From Streptomyces sp. Ncost-T10-10d (lineage in GTDB: Bacteria > Actinomycetota > Actinomycetes > Streptomycetales > Streptomycetaceae): a stretch of DNA of 64,000 bases. Below, in pieces: positions 32,596 to 42,131 of the stretch. Made by a program: the position numbers and the translations under genes. The notes beneath the pieces were generated by a model. The model saw nothing but the letters and a program-made list of their open reading frames with translations. It was not told the DNA's origin and did not search any database. How positions within the stretch are numbered: position 1 is the stretch's first letter; each line of letters begins with the position of its first letter. Location: positions 1 to 64,000 of the forward strand of contig NZ_FMDF01000144.1 of NCBI RefSeq assembly GCF_900091955.1. The letters run 5' to 3'.

Positions 32596-35376
32596 GTGCA
32601 GCCACCGAAGGCGGCGGACGCCCCTGACACCACGCCGTATCCGGACGCTTCGGACGGACCCGCCGAGAAGCCCGCTGCGGAGCAGGAAGAGCCCGGCGCG
32701 GAACAGGGGGAAGTCCCCGGGCACCCGGCCGGCTCGACGCTCTCGTCCGCCGCGGCCGAACAGGCCGAGCGCGTCTCCGGAGACGAGCCACTGCTCCCCG
32801 CCCGGGTGCACCGCCCCTCCGATCTCATGCGGCTCCTCATCGGGGTCCTGGCGATCGTCGTCCTGCTCTCGGTCGCCGCGTTCGCCCACGGCACGACCGC
32901 CGGTCTCGAACAGGACATCAACAAGGGAACCGGCCAGGCACCCGACATCCTGATCAAGACCGCCGGTCTGGTCTCCAGCATCGCCGTGCTGCTCGTTCCG
33001 GTCGCGTTCGCCATCGAGCGGCTGATCAAACGCGACGGACTACGGATCGCGGACGGCGTGCTCGCCGCCGTACTGGCGCACGGCGTCACACTCGCCACCG
33101 ACCTCTGGGTGGCCAAATCCGCCCCCGGCACCATTCAGGACGCCCTGACCCAGCCGCAGCCCGGTGACGCGCTCACCGATCCCGTACACGGCTATCTCGC
33201 CCCCGTGATCGCCTATATGACAGCGGTCGGGATGGCGAGACGGCCACGCTGGCGGGTCGTGCTGTGGGTGGTGCTGCTGCTCGACGCGTTCGCCATGCTG
33301 GTCGGCGGCTACACGACCCCGTTCTCGATCATCCTCACGGTGCTGATCGGCTGGACCGTGGCGTACGGCACGCTGTACGCGGTCGGCTCGCCGAACGTAC
33401 GGCCGACCGGTCAGCATCTGATGGCCGGTCTGCGCCATGTCGGCTTCCGCCCGGTCAGCGCGATGCGCGCCGAGGACGCCCCCGACTCCGGCGATCAGAA
33501 CGACCGCGGGCGCCGCTACCTGGTCACCCTGGAGGACGGGCCACCACTCGATGTGACGGTCGTCGACCGCGAGCAACAGGCGCAGGGCTTCTTCTACCGG
33601 GTATGGCGCAGGCTCACCCTGCGCGGCATCACCCAGCGCAGCTCCATCCAGTCGCTGCGTCAGGCCTTGGAGCAGGAGGCGCTGCTCGCGTACGCGGCGA
33701 TCGCCGCCGGGGCCAACGCACCCAAGCTGATCGCCACCTCCGAGCTCGGACCCGACGCCGTGATGCTGGTGTACGAGCACATCGGGGGCCGTTCCCTGGA
33801 CGCGCTGGAGGACTCGGAGATCACCGACGACCTGGTGCGCGGCGCCTGGCGCCAGGTGAAGGCGCTCCAGTCGCGGCGGATCGCGCACCGCAGGCTCACC
33901 GGCGACGCCATCCTGGTCGATCGTTCCGGCAAGGTGTTCGTCACCGATCTGCGCGGCGGCGAGATCGCGGCCGGTGATCTGGTCCTGCGGATGGATGTCG
34001 CTCAGCTGCTGACCACCACGGGTCTGCGGGTGGGCGCCGAGCGGGCCGTCGCCGGTGCTCTGGAGGTGCTAGGCCCCGATGCCGTCGCGGACTGTCTGCC
34101 GCTGCTCCAGCCGATCGCGCTGAGCCGCTCCACCCGGGCGACCCTGCGTCGGCTCGCCCGGGAACGCTCGCAGCGCGAGCGCCAGGCGGTGCTCGATGCG
34201 TCGGACGCGGCCAAGCATGCCAGGGCGCTCGAACACGGGGCGGCTCAGGAGACCTCCACCGTCGGTCCGGTACCGGACCACAAGGCCGCCCGCAAGTCGC
34301 TGCGCAACCAGAAGCAGGCCGAGAAGCGGGCCCTGGACGACGCGCTGGAAGAGGCGCGCGAGGAGGATCTGCTCTCCCAGATGCGGCAGCAGGTGCTGCT
34401 GATCCGGCCGCAGGCACCGGTCGAACCGGTACGGCTGGAGCGCATCAAGGCACGCACCCTGGTCAGCTTCATCGCCGGCGCCATCGCCGCGTACTTCCTC
34501 ATCTCGCAGGTCACCCAGGCCGACTTCGGTGCGGTCGTCGAGCAGGCGGAGTGGGGCTGGGTGGCGGCCGCGGTCGGCTTCTCGGCCCTCAGCTATGTCG
34601 CGGCGGCGATGAGCCTGCTGGGCTTCGTGCCGGAGCGGGTGCCGTTCGGCAAGACCGTGCTGGCGCAGGTCGCCGGGTCCTTCGTGAAGATCGTCGCCCC
34701 GGCCGCGGTCGGCGGTGTGGCGCTGAACACCCGCTTCCTGCAGCGCGCGGGGGTGCGTCCGGGCCTCGCCGTGGCGAGTGTCGGCGCCTCGCAGCTGTTC
34801 GGTCTCGGCTGCCACATTCTGCTGCTGGCGGCGTTCGGCTATCTGACCGGTACCGAGAGGACCCCGTCCTCGCTCACTCCTTCCAGGACCGTGATCGCCG
34901 GGCTGCTGACGGTCGCGGTGCTGGTGCTGGTGGTGACGGCGGTTCCGTTCCTGCGGAAGTTCGTGGTGACGCGGGTGCGGTCGCTGTTCGCCGGAGTCGT
35001 GCCGCGCATGCTCGATGTGGTGCAGCGGCCGCAGAAGCTGCTGACGGGCATCGGCGGAATGCTGCTGCTGACCGGCCTGTTCGTGATGTGTCTGGACGCG
35101 TCGGTCCGGGCGTTCAGCGGCCCGGATGTGCCGCATCTCAGTTACGCGAGCATCGCGGTGGTCTTCCTGGCCGGTAACGCGCTGGGGTCGGCGGCGCCCA
35201 CACCGGGCGGAATGGGCGCGGTCGAGGGCGCGCTGACGCTGGGGCTGATCGCGGTCGGTCTGCCGAAGGAGGTCGCGGCACCGGCCGTTCTGCTGTACCG
35301 ACTGCTGACGCTGTGGCTGCCGGTGCTTCCCGGCTGGCTCTGCTTCAACCATCTGACCCGCAAGGGCGAGCTCTGA
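32596..35376 (+). CDS. kinase-like and LPG-synthase-type (UPF0104) membrane protein
   Basis: GTG at 32596 with AAGGAG 6 nt upstream gives 926 aa; the frame is open further upstream. Residues 1-75 are acidic and disordered. Several transmembrane helices follow (LLIGVLAIVVLLSVAAFAHG and others, to about residue 280). A cytoplasmic, degenerate protein-kinase-like domain comes next (LVYEHIGGRSLDALE, HRRLTGDAILVDRSGKVFVTDL). A charged helical linker leads to a C-terminal UPF0104/LPG_synthase_TM domain of eight or so helices from about residue 630. No aminoacyl-transfer domain is present, so it is probably not an MprF enzyme; the substrate, perhaps a lipid, is unknown. Confidence 0.85.
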   Translation: MQPPKAADAPDTTPYPDASDGPAEKPAAEQEEPGAEQGEVPGHPAGSTLSSAAAEQAERVSGDEPLLPARVHRPSDLMRLLIGVLAIVVLLSVAAFAHGTTAGLEQDINKGTGQAPDILIKTAGLVSSIAVLLVPVAFAIERLIKRDGLRIADGVLAAVLAHGVTLATDLWVAKSAPGTIQDALTQPQPGDALTDPVHGYLAPVIAYMTAVGMARRPRWRVVLWVVLLLDAFAMLVGGYTTPFSIILTVLIGWTVAYGTLYAVGSPNVRPTGQHLMAGLRHVGFRPVSAMRAEDAPDSGDQNDRGRRYLVTLEDGPPLDVTVVDREQQAQGFFYRVWRRLTLRGITQRSSIQSLRQALEQEALLAYAAIAAGANAPKLIATSELGPDAVMLVYEHIGGRSLDALEDSEITDDLVRGAWRQVKALQSRRIAHRRLTGDAILVDRSGKVFVTDLRGGEIAAGDLVLRMDVAQLLTTTGLRVGAERAVAGALEVLGPDAVADCLPLLQPIALSRSTRATLRRLARERSQRERQAVLDASDAAKHARALEHGAAQETSTVGPVPDHKAARKSLRNQKQAEKRALDDALEEAREEDLLSQMRQQVLLIRPQAPVEPVRLERIKARTLVSFIAGAIAAYFLISQVTQADFGAVVEQAEWGWVAAAVGFSALSYVAAAMSLLGFVPERVPFGKTVLAQVAGSFVKIVAPAAVGGVALNTRFLQRAGVRPGLAVASVGASQLFGLGCHILLLAAFGYLTGTERTPSSLTPSRTVIAGLLTVAVLVLVVTAVPFLRKFVVTRVRSLFAGVVPRMLDVVQRPQKLLTGIGGMLLLTGLFVMCLDASVRAFSGPDVPHLSYASIAVVFLAGNALGSAAPTPGGMGAVEGALTLGLIAVGLPKEVAAPAVLLYRLLTLWLPVLPGWLCFNHLTRKGEL

Positions 35377-35515
35377 CCGTGGGGGCGAGCTGACGGTTTC
35401 TCAGCCGTGGCACGTGCCTGTGCGTAGGGCCGGTCGGGCGATCGGAGCGGGCCCCGGCCACCCGCTTGGACCGGTGCCTCGTGCACGGGTCCGGTTCCCA
35501 CCGCACGATGGGGCC

Positions 35516-37117
35516 ATGAGGACCTCCGCCCTGCGTGCCGCCGCTCTCGCCGCCGCCGTCACCGTGCTCCTGCCCATCACCGCCTGCTCGGAGAGCGGCA
35601 CCAAGGACGACCCGGACGGGCCGCCGCGCTCTCCGGTTGCGGCGAATGCCGCCGAGGCGAGCAGCTCCGACCGGCTCGCCTCCCAGAAGCTGACGTGGAA
35701 GCCCTGCCCGGCCCCGTCCGCGGCACAGGGCGGCGGAAAGGCCCCGTCGCCCCTGCCCGACGGCACCCCCTGGGAGTGTTCCTTCATGAAGGTCCCGCTC
35801 GACTACGCGAATCCGGGCGGCGAGACGATCGAGCTGGCACTCATCCGGGCCAGGGCCAAGAATCCGGACAAGCGGATCGGCTCCCTCATCTTCAACTTCG
35901 GCGGTCCCGGCGCCTCCGGTGTCGCCACCCTGCCCGCCTTCGGCACCGACTACGACAAGCTCCGCACCCGCTACGACCTGGTCAGCTTCGACCCGCGCGG
36001 GGTCGGTCGCAGTGCGGGCGTGGAGTGCGAGACCGACCAGCAGCTCGACGCCCGCTACGAGACCGACGCCACCCCGGACAACAGCGCCGATGTGAATGCC
36101 TTCGTCAAGGACATCAAGACGTTCGCGTCGGCCTGCGAGAAGAACTCCGGCAAAGAACTCCCCTACGTCGGCACCACCAACGCCGCCCGCGACATGGATC
36201 TGATGCGTCAGGTGCTCGGAGACAAGAAGCTGTACTACTTCGGCATCTCGTACGGCACCGAACTGGGCGGCGTCTACGCCAACTTGTTCCCGAAGAACGT
36301 CGGCAGGTCGGTACTGGACGGGGTGGTCGACCCGACCCTGGACTCCGTGCAGTCCTCGCTCGGCCAGGCCAAGGGGTTCCAGCTCGCGCTGGACAACTTC
36401 GCCAAGGACTGCGTGGACCGCGGCGCCGCCTGCAAGCTCCCCGGTTCCACCGGGAAGGAGGTCGAGCAGGGGATCTCCGGCCTTCTCGCCCGGCTGGAGA
36501 AGAAGCCGATCCCGGGGCTCGGGTCCCGGCAGCTGACGCAGTCCCTGGCCATCACCGGCATCGCGGCCGCCCTCTACTCCAAGGAGACCTGGCCACTGCT
36601 GGAGCAGGGAGTGGACGAGGCCGACGGCGGGAACGGCGCGCTGCTCCTCGCTCTCGCGGACTCGCTGAACGGCCGTGAGGCCGACGGTCACTACAACAAT
36701 CTGATGGCCGCCAACACCGCCATCAACTGCGCCGACTCCAAGCAGCGGTTCACCGCGGACCAGGCCATGGCGAAGCTCCCGGAGTTCCAGTCCGCCTCGC
36801 CGGTCTTCGGTGACTATCTGGGCTGGGGTCTGCTCGCCTGCACCGGCTGGCCGGTGGCGGGCGTCTGGGAGACCCCCGACGTCAGCGCCCCGGGTGCCGC
36901 CCCCATCCTCGTCATCGGCAACACCGGCGACCCGGCGACCCCGTACAAGGGAGCGAAGGCGATGGTCGACGCGCTGGGCAAGGGCGTCGGTGTGGAGCTG
37001 ACGTACGAGGGCCAGGGGCACGGCGCGTACAACAGCGGCAATGCCTGTGTGCAGAAGGCCGTGGGCAGCTATCTGCTGGACGGCAAGGTTCCGGCGGCCG
37101 GGACGGTCTGCAAGTAA
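35516..37117 (+). CDS. secreted lipoprotein alpha/beta-hydrolase, tripeptidyl aminopeptidase type (copy 1)
   Basis: 533 aa from ATG 35516. A lipoprotein signal peptide ends at LLPITAC, so the mature protein is anchored outside the membrane. The alpha/beta-hydrolase has FNFGGPGASG (oxyanion), nucleophile Ser245 in FGISYGTELGG, Asp in NTGDPATPY and His in GQGHGAY. This is the Streptomyces Tap/SlpD/SlpE family of proline-friendly tripeptidyl aminopeptidases (S33). It is followed by a close paralogue after a 143-bp gap with a large hairpin. Confidence 0.9.
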   Translation: MRTSALRAAALAAAVTVLLPITACSESGTKDDPDGPPRSPVAANAAEASSSDRLASQKLTWKPCPAPSAAQGGGKAPSPLPDGTPWECSFMKVPLDYANPGGETIELALIRARAKNPDKRIGSLIFNFGGPGASGVATLPAFGTDYDKLRTRYDLVSFDPRGVGRSAGVECETDQQLDARYETDATPDNSADVNAFVKDIKTFASACEKNSGKELPYVGTTNAARDMDLMRQVLGDKKLYYFGISYGTELGGVYANLFPKNVGRSVLDGVVDPTLDSVQSSLGQAKGFQLALDNFAKDCVDRGAACKLPGSTGKEVEQGISGLLARLEKKPIPGLGSRQLTQSLAITGIAAALYSKETWPLLEQGVDEADGGNGALLLALADSLNGREADGHYNNLMAANTAINCADSKQRFTADQAMAKLPEFQSASPVFGDYLGWGLLACTGWPVAGVWETPDVSAPGAAPILVIGNTGDPATPYKGAKAMVDALGKGVGVELTYEGQGHGAYNSGNACVQKAVGSYLLDGKVPAAGTVCK

Positions 37118-37138
37118 TCCACCGTCTCGAACGGCCCG

Positions 37139-37201
37139 GGTCCTGCCGTCGAACCGCCGTCGCCGCCCAACCACGGCTGACGGCAGTTCGACGGCAGGAC
37201 C
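37139..37201. terminator. large 23-bp hairpin between the two peptidase genes
   Basis: Arms at 37139-37161 and 37179-37201 match over 23 bp with one mismatch around a 17-nt loop. It begins 22 bp after the first peptidase gene and probably terminates it before the second promoter. Confidence 0.7.
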
Positions 37202-37218
37202 TAGCATGGGCGCACTTT

Positions 37219-37237
37219 CTGTACGTCGTATGTACAG
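37219..37237. promoter_or_regulatory. candidate operator palindrome
   Basis: CTGTAC-GTCGTAT-GTACAG, 24 bp upstream of the second peptidase start, is a 6+6 inverted repeat in the presumed promoter or 5' end. The binding protein is unknown. Confidence 0.4.
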
Positions 37238-37260
37238 GCACTTCGGGGAGGGACGTACAC

Positions 37261-38844
37261 GTGGTCGGACACGCACGCGCCGGGGCTCTGGCGGGCACCG
37301 CACTTCTGCTGACGGGGCTGCTCGCGGGCTGTGGCGGGGGTACGGACGACAAGCCGGCCGACAGGACGGACCGCGGTGCGGCGTCCTCGCCGGGCCGGTC
37401 GTCCACTCCGAGCGGGCAGCCCGGCACGCCCGCCCTGCCCGCCGCGCTCACCTCCCAGCGGCCGGACTGGAAGAGCTGCAAGGCCCCCGCAGGCAGCAGC
37501 GCTCCCGGTGCCGGCTGGCGGTGCGCGACCGTCGAGGTACCGCTGGACTACGCGAAGCCGGCCGGCGACACGATCCGGATCGCACTGATCCGCAAGGAGG
37601 CCCGGGACAAGGGCCGGCGCCTGGGCTCGATGCTGTTCAACTTCGGCGGCCCGGGCGGTTCGGGCGTCTCGATACTGCCGCGCGCCGCCGGCTCGTACGA
37701 GAAGCTCAACGCCCGCTACGACCTGGTGAGCTTCGACCCGCGCGGAGTCGCGGGCAGCGCGGGGGTGAACTGCCGTACCGACAAGGAGGCGGAGGACGCC
37801 TACCGGAAGGTCGACATGACTCCGGACACGGCGGCGGAGGAGGCCGCGTTCATGAAGGACGGCGCGGACTTCGGCGCCGGCTGCGAGCGCCGCTCCGGCA
37901 AGGTCCTGCCGTACGTCGGCACGACGAACGCCGCCCGGGACCTGGATCTGATCCGTGAGGTGCTCGGCGACAAGAAGCTCACCTACTTCGGCATGTCGTA
38001 CGGCACGGAGCTCGGCGGCACCTACGCACACCTCTTCCCCAAGAACGTCGGCCGGACCGTCCTGGACGCCGTCGTCGACCCGACCGCGGACACGATCGGG
38101 CACGCCCGCAACCAGGCGACCGGCTTCCAGCGCGCGCTGGAAAATTATCTCAAGGACCGCGGCCAGGACCCGAAGGCCGGGACGCAGCGCATCGCCCGGC
38201 TGCTGAAGCAGATCGACAAGAAGCCGCTGCCGACCACCTCGGGCCGGGAGCTCAACGAGTCGCTGGCCATCACCGGCATCGTCATGCCGCTCTACGCCAA
38301 GAGCAACTGGCCGTATCTGACCCAGGCGCTGGACGAGGCCGAGAAGAGCGGCACCGGCAACATGCTGCTCCAGCTGGCCGACGCGTACAACGGCCGTGAC
38401 GAGAAGGGGCACTACGACACCCAGAACCACTCGCAGCGCGCCATCTCCTGCGCGGACAGCAAGCTGAGGCCGACGGCGGCCGAGGCCAGGGCCAGGGCCA
38501 TGCTCCCCGAGTTCCGGAAGCTGTCCCCGGTGTTCGGCCCGTTCCTGGCGTGGGACACGGCCGGCTGGTGTGCCGAGTGGCCGGTGAAGGGTGAGCACGA
38601 CAACCCGGAGGCAAGCGCTCCGGGCGCCGGTCCGATCCTGGTGATCGGTACGACCGGTGACCCGGCGACGCCCTACGAGGGTGCGCAGAAGATGGCGGAC
38701 GAGCTGGGCAGGGGCGTCGGCATCATGCTCACCAACAAGGGTGAGGGACACGGCGCGTACGGCGAGAGCACGTGCGTGACGTCGACCGTGAACGCGTACT
38801 TCCTCGACGGGAAGGTCCCGGCGGACGGCAAGACCTGCTCGTGA
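37261..38844 (+). CDS. secreted lipoprotein alpha/beta-hydrolase, tripeptidyl aminopeptidase type (copy 2)
   Basis: 527 aa from GTG 37261, with GGGAGG 8 nt upstream. The signal peptide ends in the lipobox LLAGC. It has the same catalytic landmarks as the previous gene: FNFGGPGGSG, Ser246 in FGMSYGTELGG, GTTGDPATPY and GEGHGAYG, and long stretches are nearly identical between the two (for example the TNAARD and VLGDKKL segments). The pair is a tandem duplication. It ends at a strong terminator shared with moeZ. Confidence 0.9.
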   Translation: MVGHARAGALAGTALLLTGLLAGCGGGTDDKPADRTDRGAASSPGRSSTPSGQPGTPALPAALTSQRPDWKSCKAPAGSSAPGAGWRCATVEVPLDYAKPAGDTIRIALIRKEARDKGRRLGSMLFNFGGPGGSGVSILPRAAGSYEKLNARYDLVSFDPRGVAGSAGVNCRTDKEAEDAYRKVDMTPDTAAEEAAFMKDGADFGAGCERRSGKVLPYVGTTNAARDLDLIREVLGDKKLTYFGMSYGTELGGTYAHLFPKNVGRTVLDAVVDPTADTIGHARNQATGFQRALENYLKDRGQDPKAGTQRIARLLKQIDKKPLPTTSGRELNESLAITGIVMPLYAKSNWPYLTQALDEAEKSGTGNMLLQLADAYNGRDEKGHYDTQNHSQRAISCADSKLRPTAAEARARAMLPEFRKLSPVFGPFLAWDTAGWCAEWPVKGEHDNPEASAPGAGPILVIGTTGDPATPYEGAQKMADELGRGVGIMLTNKGEGHGAYGESTCVTSTVNAYFLDGKVPADGKTCS

Positions 38845-38862
38845 CGCGGGACGTGTGCGTGG

Positions 38863-38897
38863 CGAAGGGGCCGGTCCGCTGCGGACCGGCCCCTTCG
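38863..38897. terminator. bidirectional terminator
   Basis: A 17-bp perfect inverted repeat (38863-38879 and 38881-38897) lies between the convergent peptidase and moeZ genes. Confidence 0.85.
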
Positions 38898-38910
38898 GCA
38901 TGCCGAGCGT

Positions 38911-40089
38911 TTAGTACACCGGCTTCTCGGGCTCGATCTGGTTGACCCAGCCGATCACGCCGCCGCCCACGTGCACCGCGTCGGCGAAGCCCGCCGACTT
39001 GAGGACCGCGAGCACCTCGGCGCTGCGGACGCCGGTCTTGCAGTGCAGGACGATGCGCTTGTCCTGCGGGAGGCCCTGGAGGGCGTTGCCCATCAGGAAC
39101 TCGTTCTTCGGGATCAGCCGGGCGCCGGGGATCGAGACGATCTCGAACTCGTTCGGCTCACGGACGTCGATGATCTCGATCTTCTCGTCCGCGTCGATCC
39201 ACTCCTTGAGCTGCTTGGGAGTGATCGTGGAGCCGAGCGCAGCCTCCTGGGCCTCCTCGGACACGACGCCGCAGAAGGCCTCGTAGTCGATGAGCTCCGT
39301 GACGGTCGGGTTCTCGCCGCAGACCGCGCAGTCGGGGTCCTTGCGGACCTTGACCTGGCGGTACTGCATCTCCAGGGCGTCGTAGATCATCAGCCGGCCG
39401 ACCAGCGGGTCGCCGATACCGGCGAGCAGCTTGATGGCCTCCGTGACCTGGATGGAGCCGACCGAGGCGCAGAGCACCCCGAGCACGCCGCCCTCGGCGC
39501 AGGAGGGGACCATGCCCGGCGGGGGCGGCTCCGGGTAGAGGCAGCGGTAGCAGGGGCCGTGCTCGGACCAGAAGACGGACGCCTGGCCGTCGAACCGGTA
39601 GATCGAGCCCCAGATGTACGGCTTGTTCAGCAGAACGGCTGCGTCGTTGACCAGATAGCGGGTGGCGAAGTTGTCCGTGCCGTCCACGATCAGGTCGTAC
39701 TGGGCGAAGATGTCCATCACGTTGTCGGCTTCGAGCCGCTCCTCGTGAAGGACCACATTCACGTACGGATTGATGCCCAGCACCGAGTCCTTGGCGGATT
39801 CGGCCTTGGAGCGGCCGATGTCGGCCTGGCTGTGGATGATCTGGCGCTGCAGGTTCGACTCGTCGACCTCGTCGAACTCCACGATGCCGAGCGTGCCGAC
39901 ACCGGCGGCGGCCAGGTACATCAGGGCCGGCGAACCGAGACCGCCGGCGCCGACACAGAGCACCTTTGCGTTCTTCAGCCGCTTCTGCCCGTCCATCCCG
40001 ACATCCGGGATGATCAGGTGGCGGGAGTACCTGCGGACCTCGTCGACGGTGAGCTCAGCAGCTGGCTCGACCAGGGGTGGCAGCGACAC
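38911..40089 (-). CDS. moeZ: MoeZ adenylyltransferase-sulfurtransferase
   Basis: 392 aa. The N-terminal ThiF/MoeB domain has GAGGLGSP at about residue 49, the conserved R of NLQRQI and D of DGTDNF, and zinc cysteines in CYRC and CAVC. The C-terminal rhodanese domain has active-site Cys in HCKTGVRS. It adenylates and thiolates ubiquitin-like sulfur carriers (MoaD, ThiS, CysO and, in streptomycetes, carriers of secondary metabolism). It supplies the molybdopterin route served by MoaE in this window. Its 5' region holds direct repeats CTACGTAC. Confidence 0.93.
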   Translation of the reverse strand: MSLPPLVEPAAELTVDEVRRYSRHLIIPDVGMDGQKRLKNAKVLCVGAGGLGSPALMYLAAAGVGTLGIVEFDEVDESNLQRQIIHSQADIGRSKAESAKDSVLGINPYVNVVLHEERLEADNVMDIFAQYDLIVDGTDNFATRYLVNDAAVLLNKPYIWGSIYRFDGQASVFWSEHGPCYRCLYPEPPPPGMVPSCAEGGVLGVLCASVGSIQVTEAIKLLAGIGDPLVGRLMIYDALEMQYRQVKVRKDPDCAVCGENPTVTELIDYEAFCGVVSEEAQEAALGSTITPKQLKEWIDADEKIEIIDVREPNEFEIVSIPGARLIPKNEFLMGNALQGLPQDKRIVLHCKTGVRSAEVLAVLKSAGFADAVHVGGGVIGWVNQIEPEKPVY

Positions 40090-40174
40090 AGGAACCTCAA
40101 CAATGCAGGTGGTCGGTTTCTACGTACTTCAGCTACGTACGGTTGTTCTTGCCGTAACACTGCCACGCCCCTTC

Positions 40175-40999
40175 TCATTCCGAGATACCAGGTCCGATCC
40201 GCGAGACGATTTCGTCCCAGTACCTGGGCAGCGCCGCGAATGGGTCCGTTTGTCCGTGTTGATCGTCCCGGTCCGTGAAGAAGATCGTGCCCGCGCCCTG
40301 CCAGCGGGCGATGCGCATGGCCTCTTCGAGGTGGGTGCGCGGAACGCCGTGGACGAAGTGCGCGAACCGCTCCGGCGGATGGGCGGCGGTCCACTCCGCC
40401 ACCTGCGACCAGCGATAGTCGGTCCACGGCCCGGAGTACGTGACCAACTGGTCGGCGGCCTCGGCATAGCCCGGATGCGGATGGGTGCCCAGCCCCAGCA
40501 CCAGCGGCCCGCGCTCCTCCCCCTGGTCACCGTGTTCGAGAAGCGTGGCGAGTGTGCTGGTGAGACGGCGGACCGCCGCGAGATCGGCACGCCCGGCCGG
40601 GCACCGGCCGAGATAGAAGCCGTCGACGCGGTACCAGTCGAGGAAGGACTGCGCGTCGGCGATCAGTTCCCCGAAGGAGCGGCTGCCGAAGGCCAGATCG
40701 AGGTGGCCGAGCAGCCGGCCGCCTGCCGCCCGGATGGAGTCCTGCGGGGCCTCGCCGTGCACGGCCCGCTCCCGCGCGTTGCGGAGCCGGCCCGCGGCCT
40801 CCAGACAGTGCGGGTCGGGGCGGGCGCCGGGGCCGTTGTCGATGTTGAGGACCGCCCAGTGCAGCGGGGTGCCGGGGCGGGTGAGCTCGGCCCATTCGGT
40901 GGCGGCGAGCAGCGGATGCGCGTAACCGGGGACGCCGAAGCCGAGCTGTTCGGCGCCGCTGGTCCGGCGGGTGGTCTCGGTGGAGGTCAGATACGGCAC
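40175..40999 (-). CDS. spherulin-4-like glycosidase family protein (GH135-like)
   Basis: 274 aa from GTG 40999; its start overlaps the epimerase stop by 13 bp. The TIM-barrel pattern of the spherulation-specific family 4 is visible: FGVPGYAHPL at the front, WAVLNIDNGPGARPD, GRLLGHLDLAFGSRS, DWYRVDGFYLGRCP and FFTDRD at the end. Fungal Sph3 (GH135) of this family cleaves galactosaminogalactan. No signal peptide is seen, so it may act inside the cell or be exported otherwise. It is the last gene of a four-gene surface-polysaccharide operon. Confidence 0.8.
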   Translation of the reverse strand: MPYLTSTETTRRTSGAEQLGFGVPGYAHPLLAATEWAELTRPGTPLHWAVLNIDNGPGARPDPHCLEAAGRLRNARERAVHGEAPQDSIRAAGGRLLGHLDLAFGSRSFGELIADAQSFLDWYRVDGFYLGRCPAGRADLAAVRRLTSTLATLLEHGDQGEERGPLVLGLGTHPHPGYAEAADQLVTYSGPWTDYRWSQVAEWTAAHPPERFAHFVHGVPRTHLEEAMRIARWQGAGTIFFTDRDDQHGQTDPFAALPRYWDEIVSRIGPGISE

Positions 41000-41952
41000 G
41001 CCGCCTCCATCCAGATGTCGGCGAGGGACTCCTCCAGATTGATCCGGGGGCGCCAGCCGAGCCGGTCCCTGGCGGTGCGGACGTCGGCCTGCTGCCAGGC
41101 CCCGCAGCCGTCCGGGTAGGGGGAAGGGGTCGCCGAGAGGTGCTCGATGACCGACTCGGTGGAGGTGCGCGGGGCGCCGATGGGCAGCCGGGGCGGGGGC
41201 GCGTCGAGTTCGTGGAGTGCGCCCCCGTATCCGGCGACCCTGGCGAGGACGGCGGCCGCGTCCCGGAGCCGCACGGCGCGGCCGGTGCCGATGTTGACGA
41301 CGCCCTGCGCTGCGGAGAGCGAGGCGGCGTGGACGGCGCGCGCGACATCGCGAACATCGACGAAGTCGCGCTGCACGCCGAGGCCGCTGAGCTTCAGCTC
41401 GCCGTCGCCGGACTGCATGGCCCGGCGCATCGCCTCGGCAAGCCTGCCGAGCGGGGAACCGGCCGGGGTCCCGGGGCCGACCGGGGAGAAGACCCGCAGC
41501 ACAACCGCGTCGAGGCCGGAGCCGAGGACGAGCTCGGTGGCTGCGAGCTTGCTGACACCGTACGGGCCGCCGGGGCGCGGAATTGCGTCCTCCGCGGTCG
41601 ATGAGCCGGGCTGCGAGGGCCCGTACTCCGACGAACAGCCGACCTGGACGAGACGGGCCGTACAGCCGCTGCGCCGCATTGCCTCGCAGACGGTGGCGAC
41701 GGCGACGGTGTTGTGGCGGGTCAGATCGCGGGCCCCGCCGCGGGTGGCGCCCGCGCAGTTGACGACGACCCCGGGGTGGACGGCGTCCAGGAAGCGGGTC
41801 AGCGCGCCGGGGCTGCCGCCGGCGAGGTCGAACCGTACGTCGGCGTCGTCGCCGCGGCCGAGCGCCGTGAGGTGCACGGCGGGGTCGGCGAGGAGGCGGT
41901 CGGCCACGAACCGGCCGAGGAATCCGTTGGCGCCGAGCAGCAGCACCCTCAT
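40987..41952 (-). CDS. NAD-dependent epimerase/dehydratase (sugar-nucleotide SDR)
   Basis: 321 aa from ATG 41952, with GAGGGGG 6 nt upstream. The Rossmann motif GANGFLG is at residues 7-13, the catalytic Tyr and Lys in GPYGVSK, and GCSSEYG supplies the Ser region. RDFVDVRDVARA and the late LGWRPR are typical of GalE/UDP-sugar epimerases. In this operon it most likely makes the sugar nucleotide for the PelF-like glycosyltransferase. Confidence 0.88.
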   Translation of the reverse strand: MRVLLLGANGFLGRFVADRLLADPAVHLTALGRGDDADVRFDLAGGSPGALTRFLDAVHPGVVVNCAGATRGGARDLTRHNTVAVATVCEAMRRSGCTARLVQVGCSSEYGPSQPGSSTAEDAIPRPGGPYGVSKLAATELVLGSGLDAVVLRVFSPVGPGTPAGSPLGRLAEAMRRAMQSGDGELKLSGLGVQRDFVDVRDVARAVHAASLSAAQGVVNIGTGRAVRLRDAAAVLARVAGYGGALHELDAPPPRLPIGAPRTSTESVIEHLSATPSPYPDGCGAWQQADVRTARDRLGWRPRINLEESLADIWMEAACRI

Positions 41953-42131
41953 CGCGCGCCCCCTCGGTGCCGACGGCGGACTGCCGGTGCGAGGGATTGG
42001 GGGGTCATGTCCGGTGTCTCCTTGAGGAAGTGTGATGCGGTACGGGGAAGGACCCGCGGCGTCGGCTCCGCGGGGGGGTGCCGGTGGTTCGTCCATGGGG
42101 CGGAGCGGTGGTGCGACTTCGGTCGCGCGGG

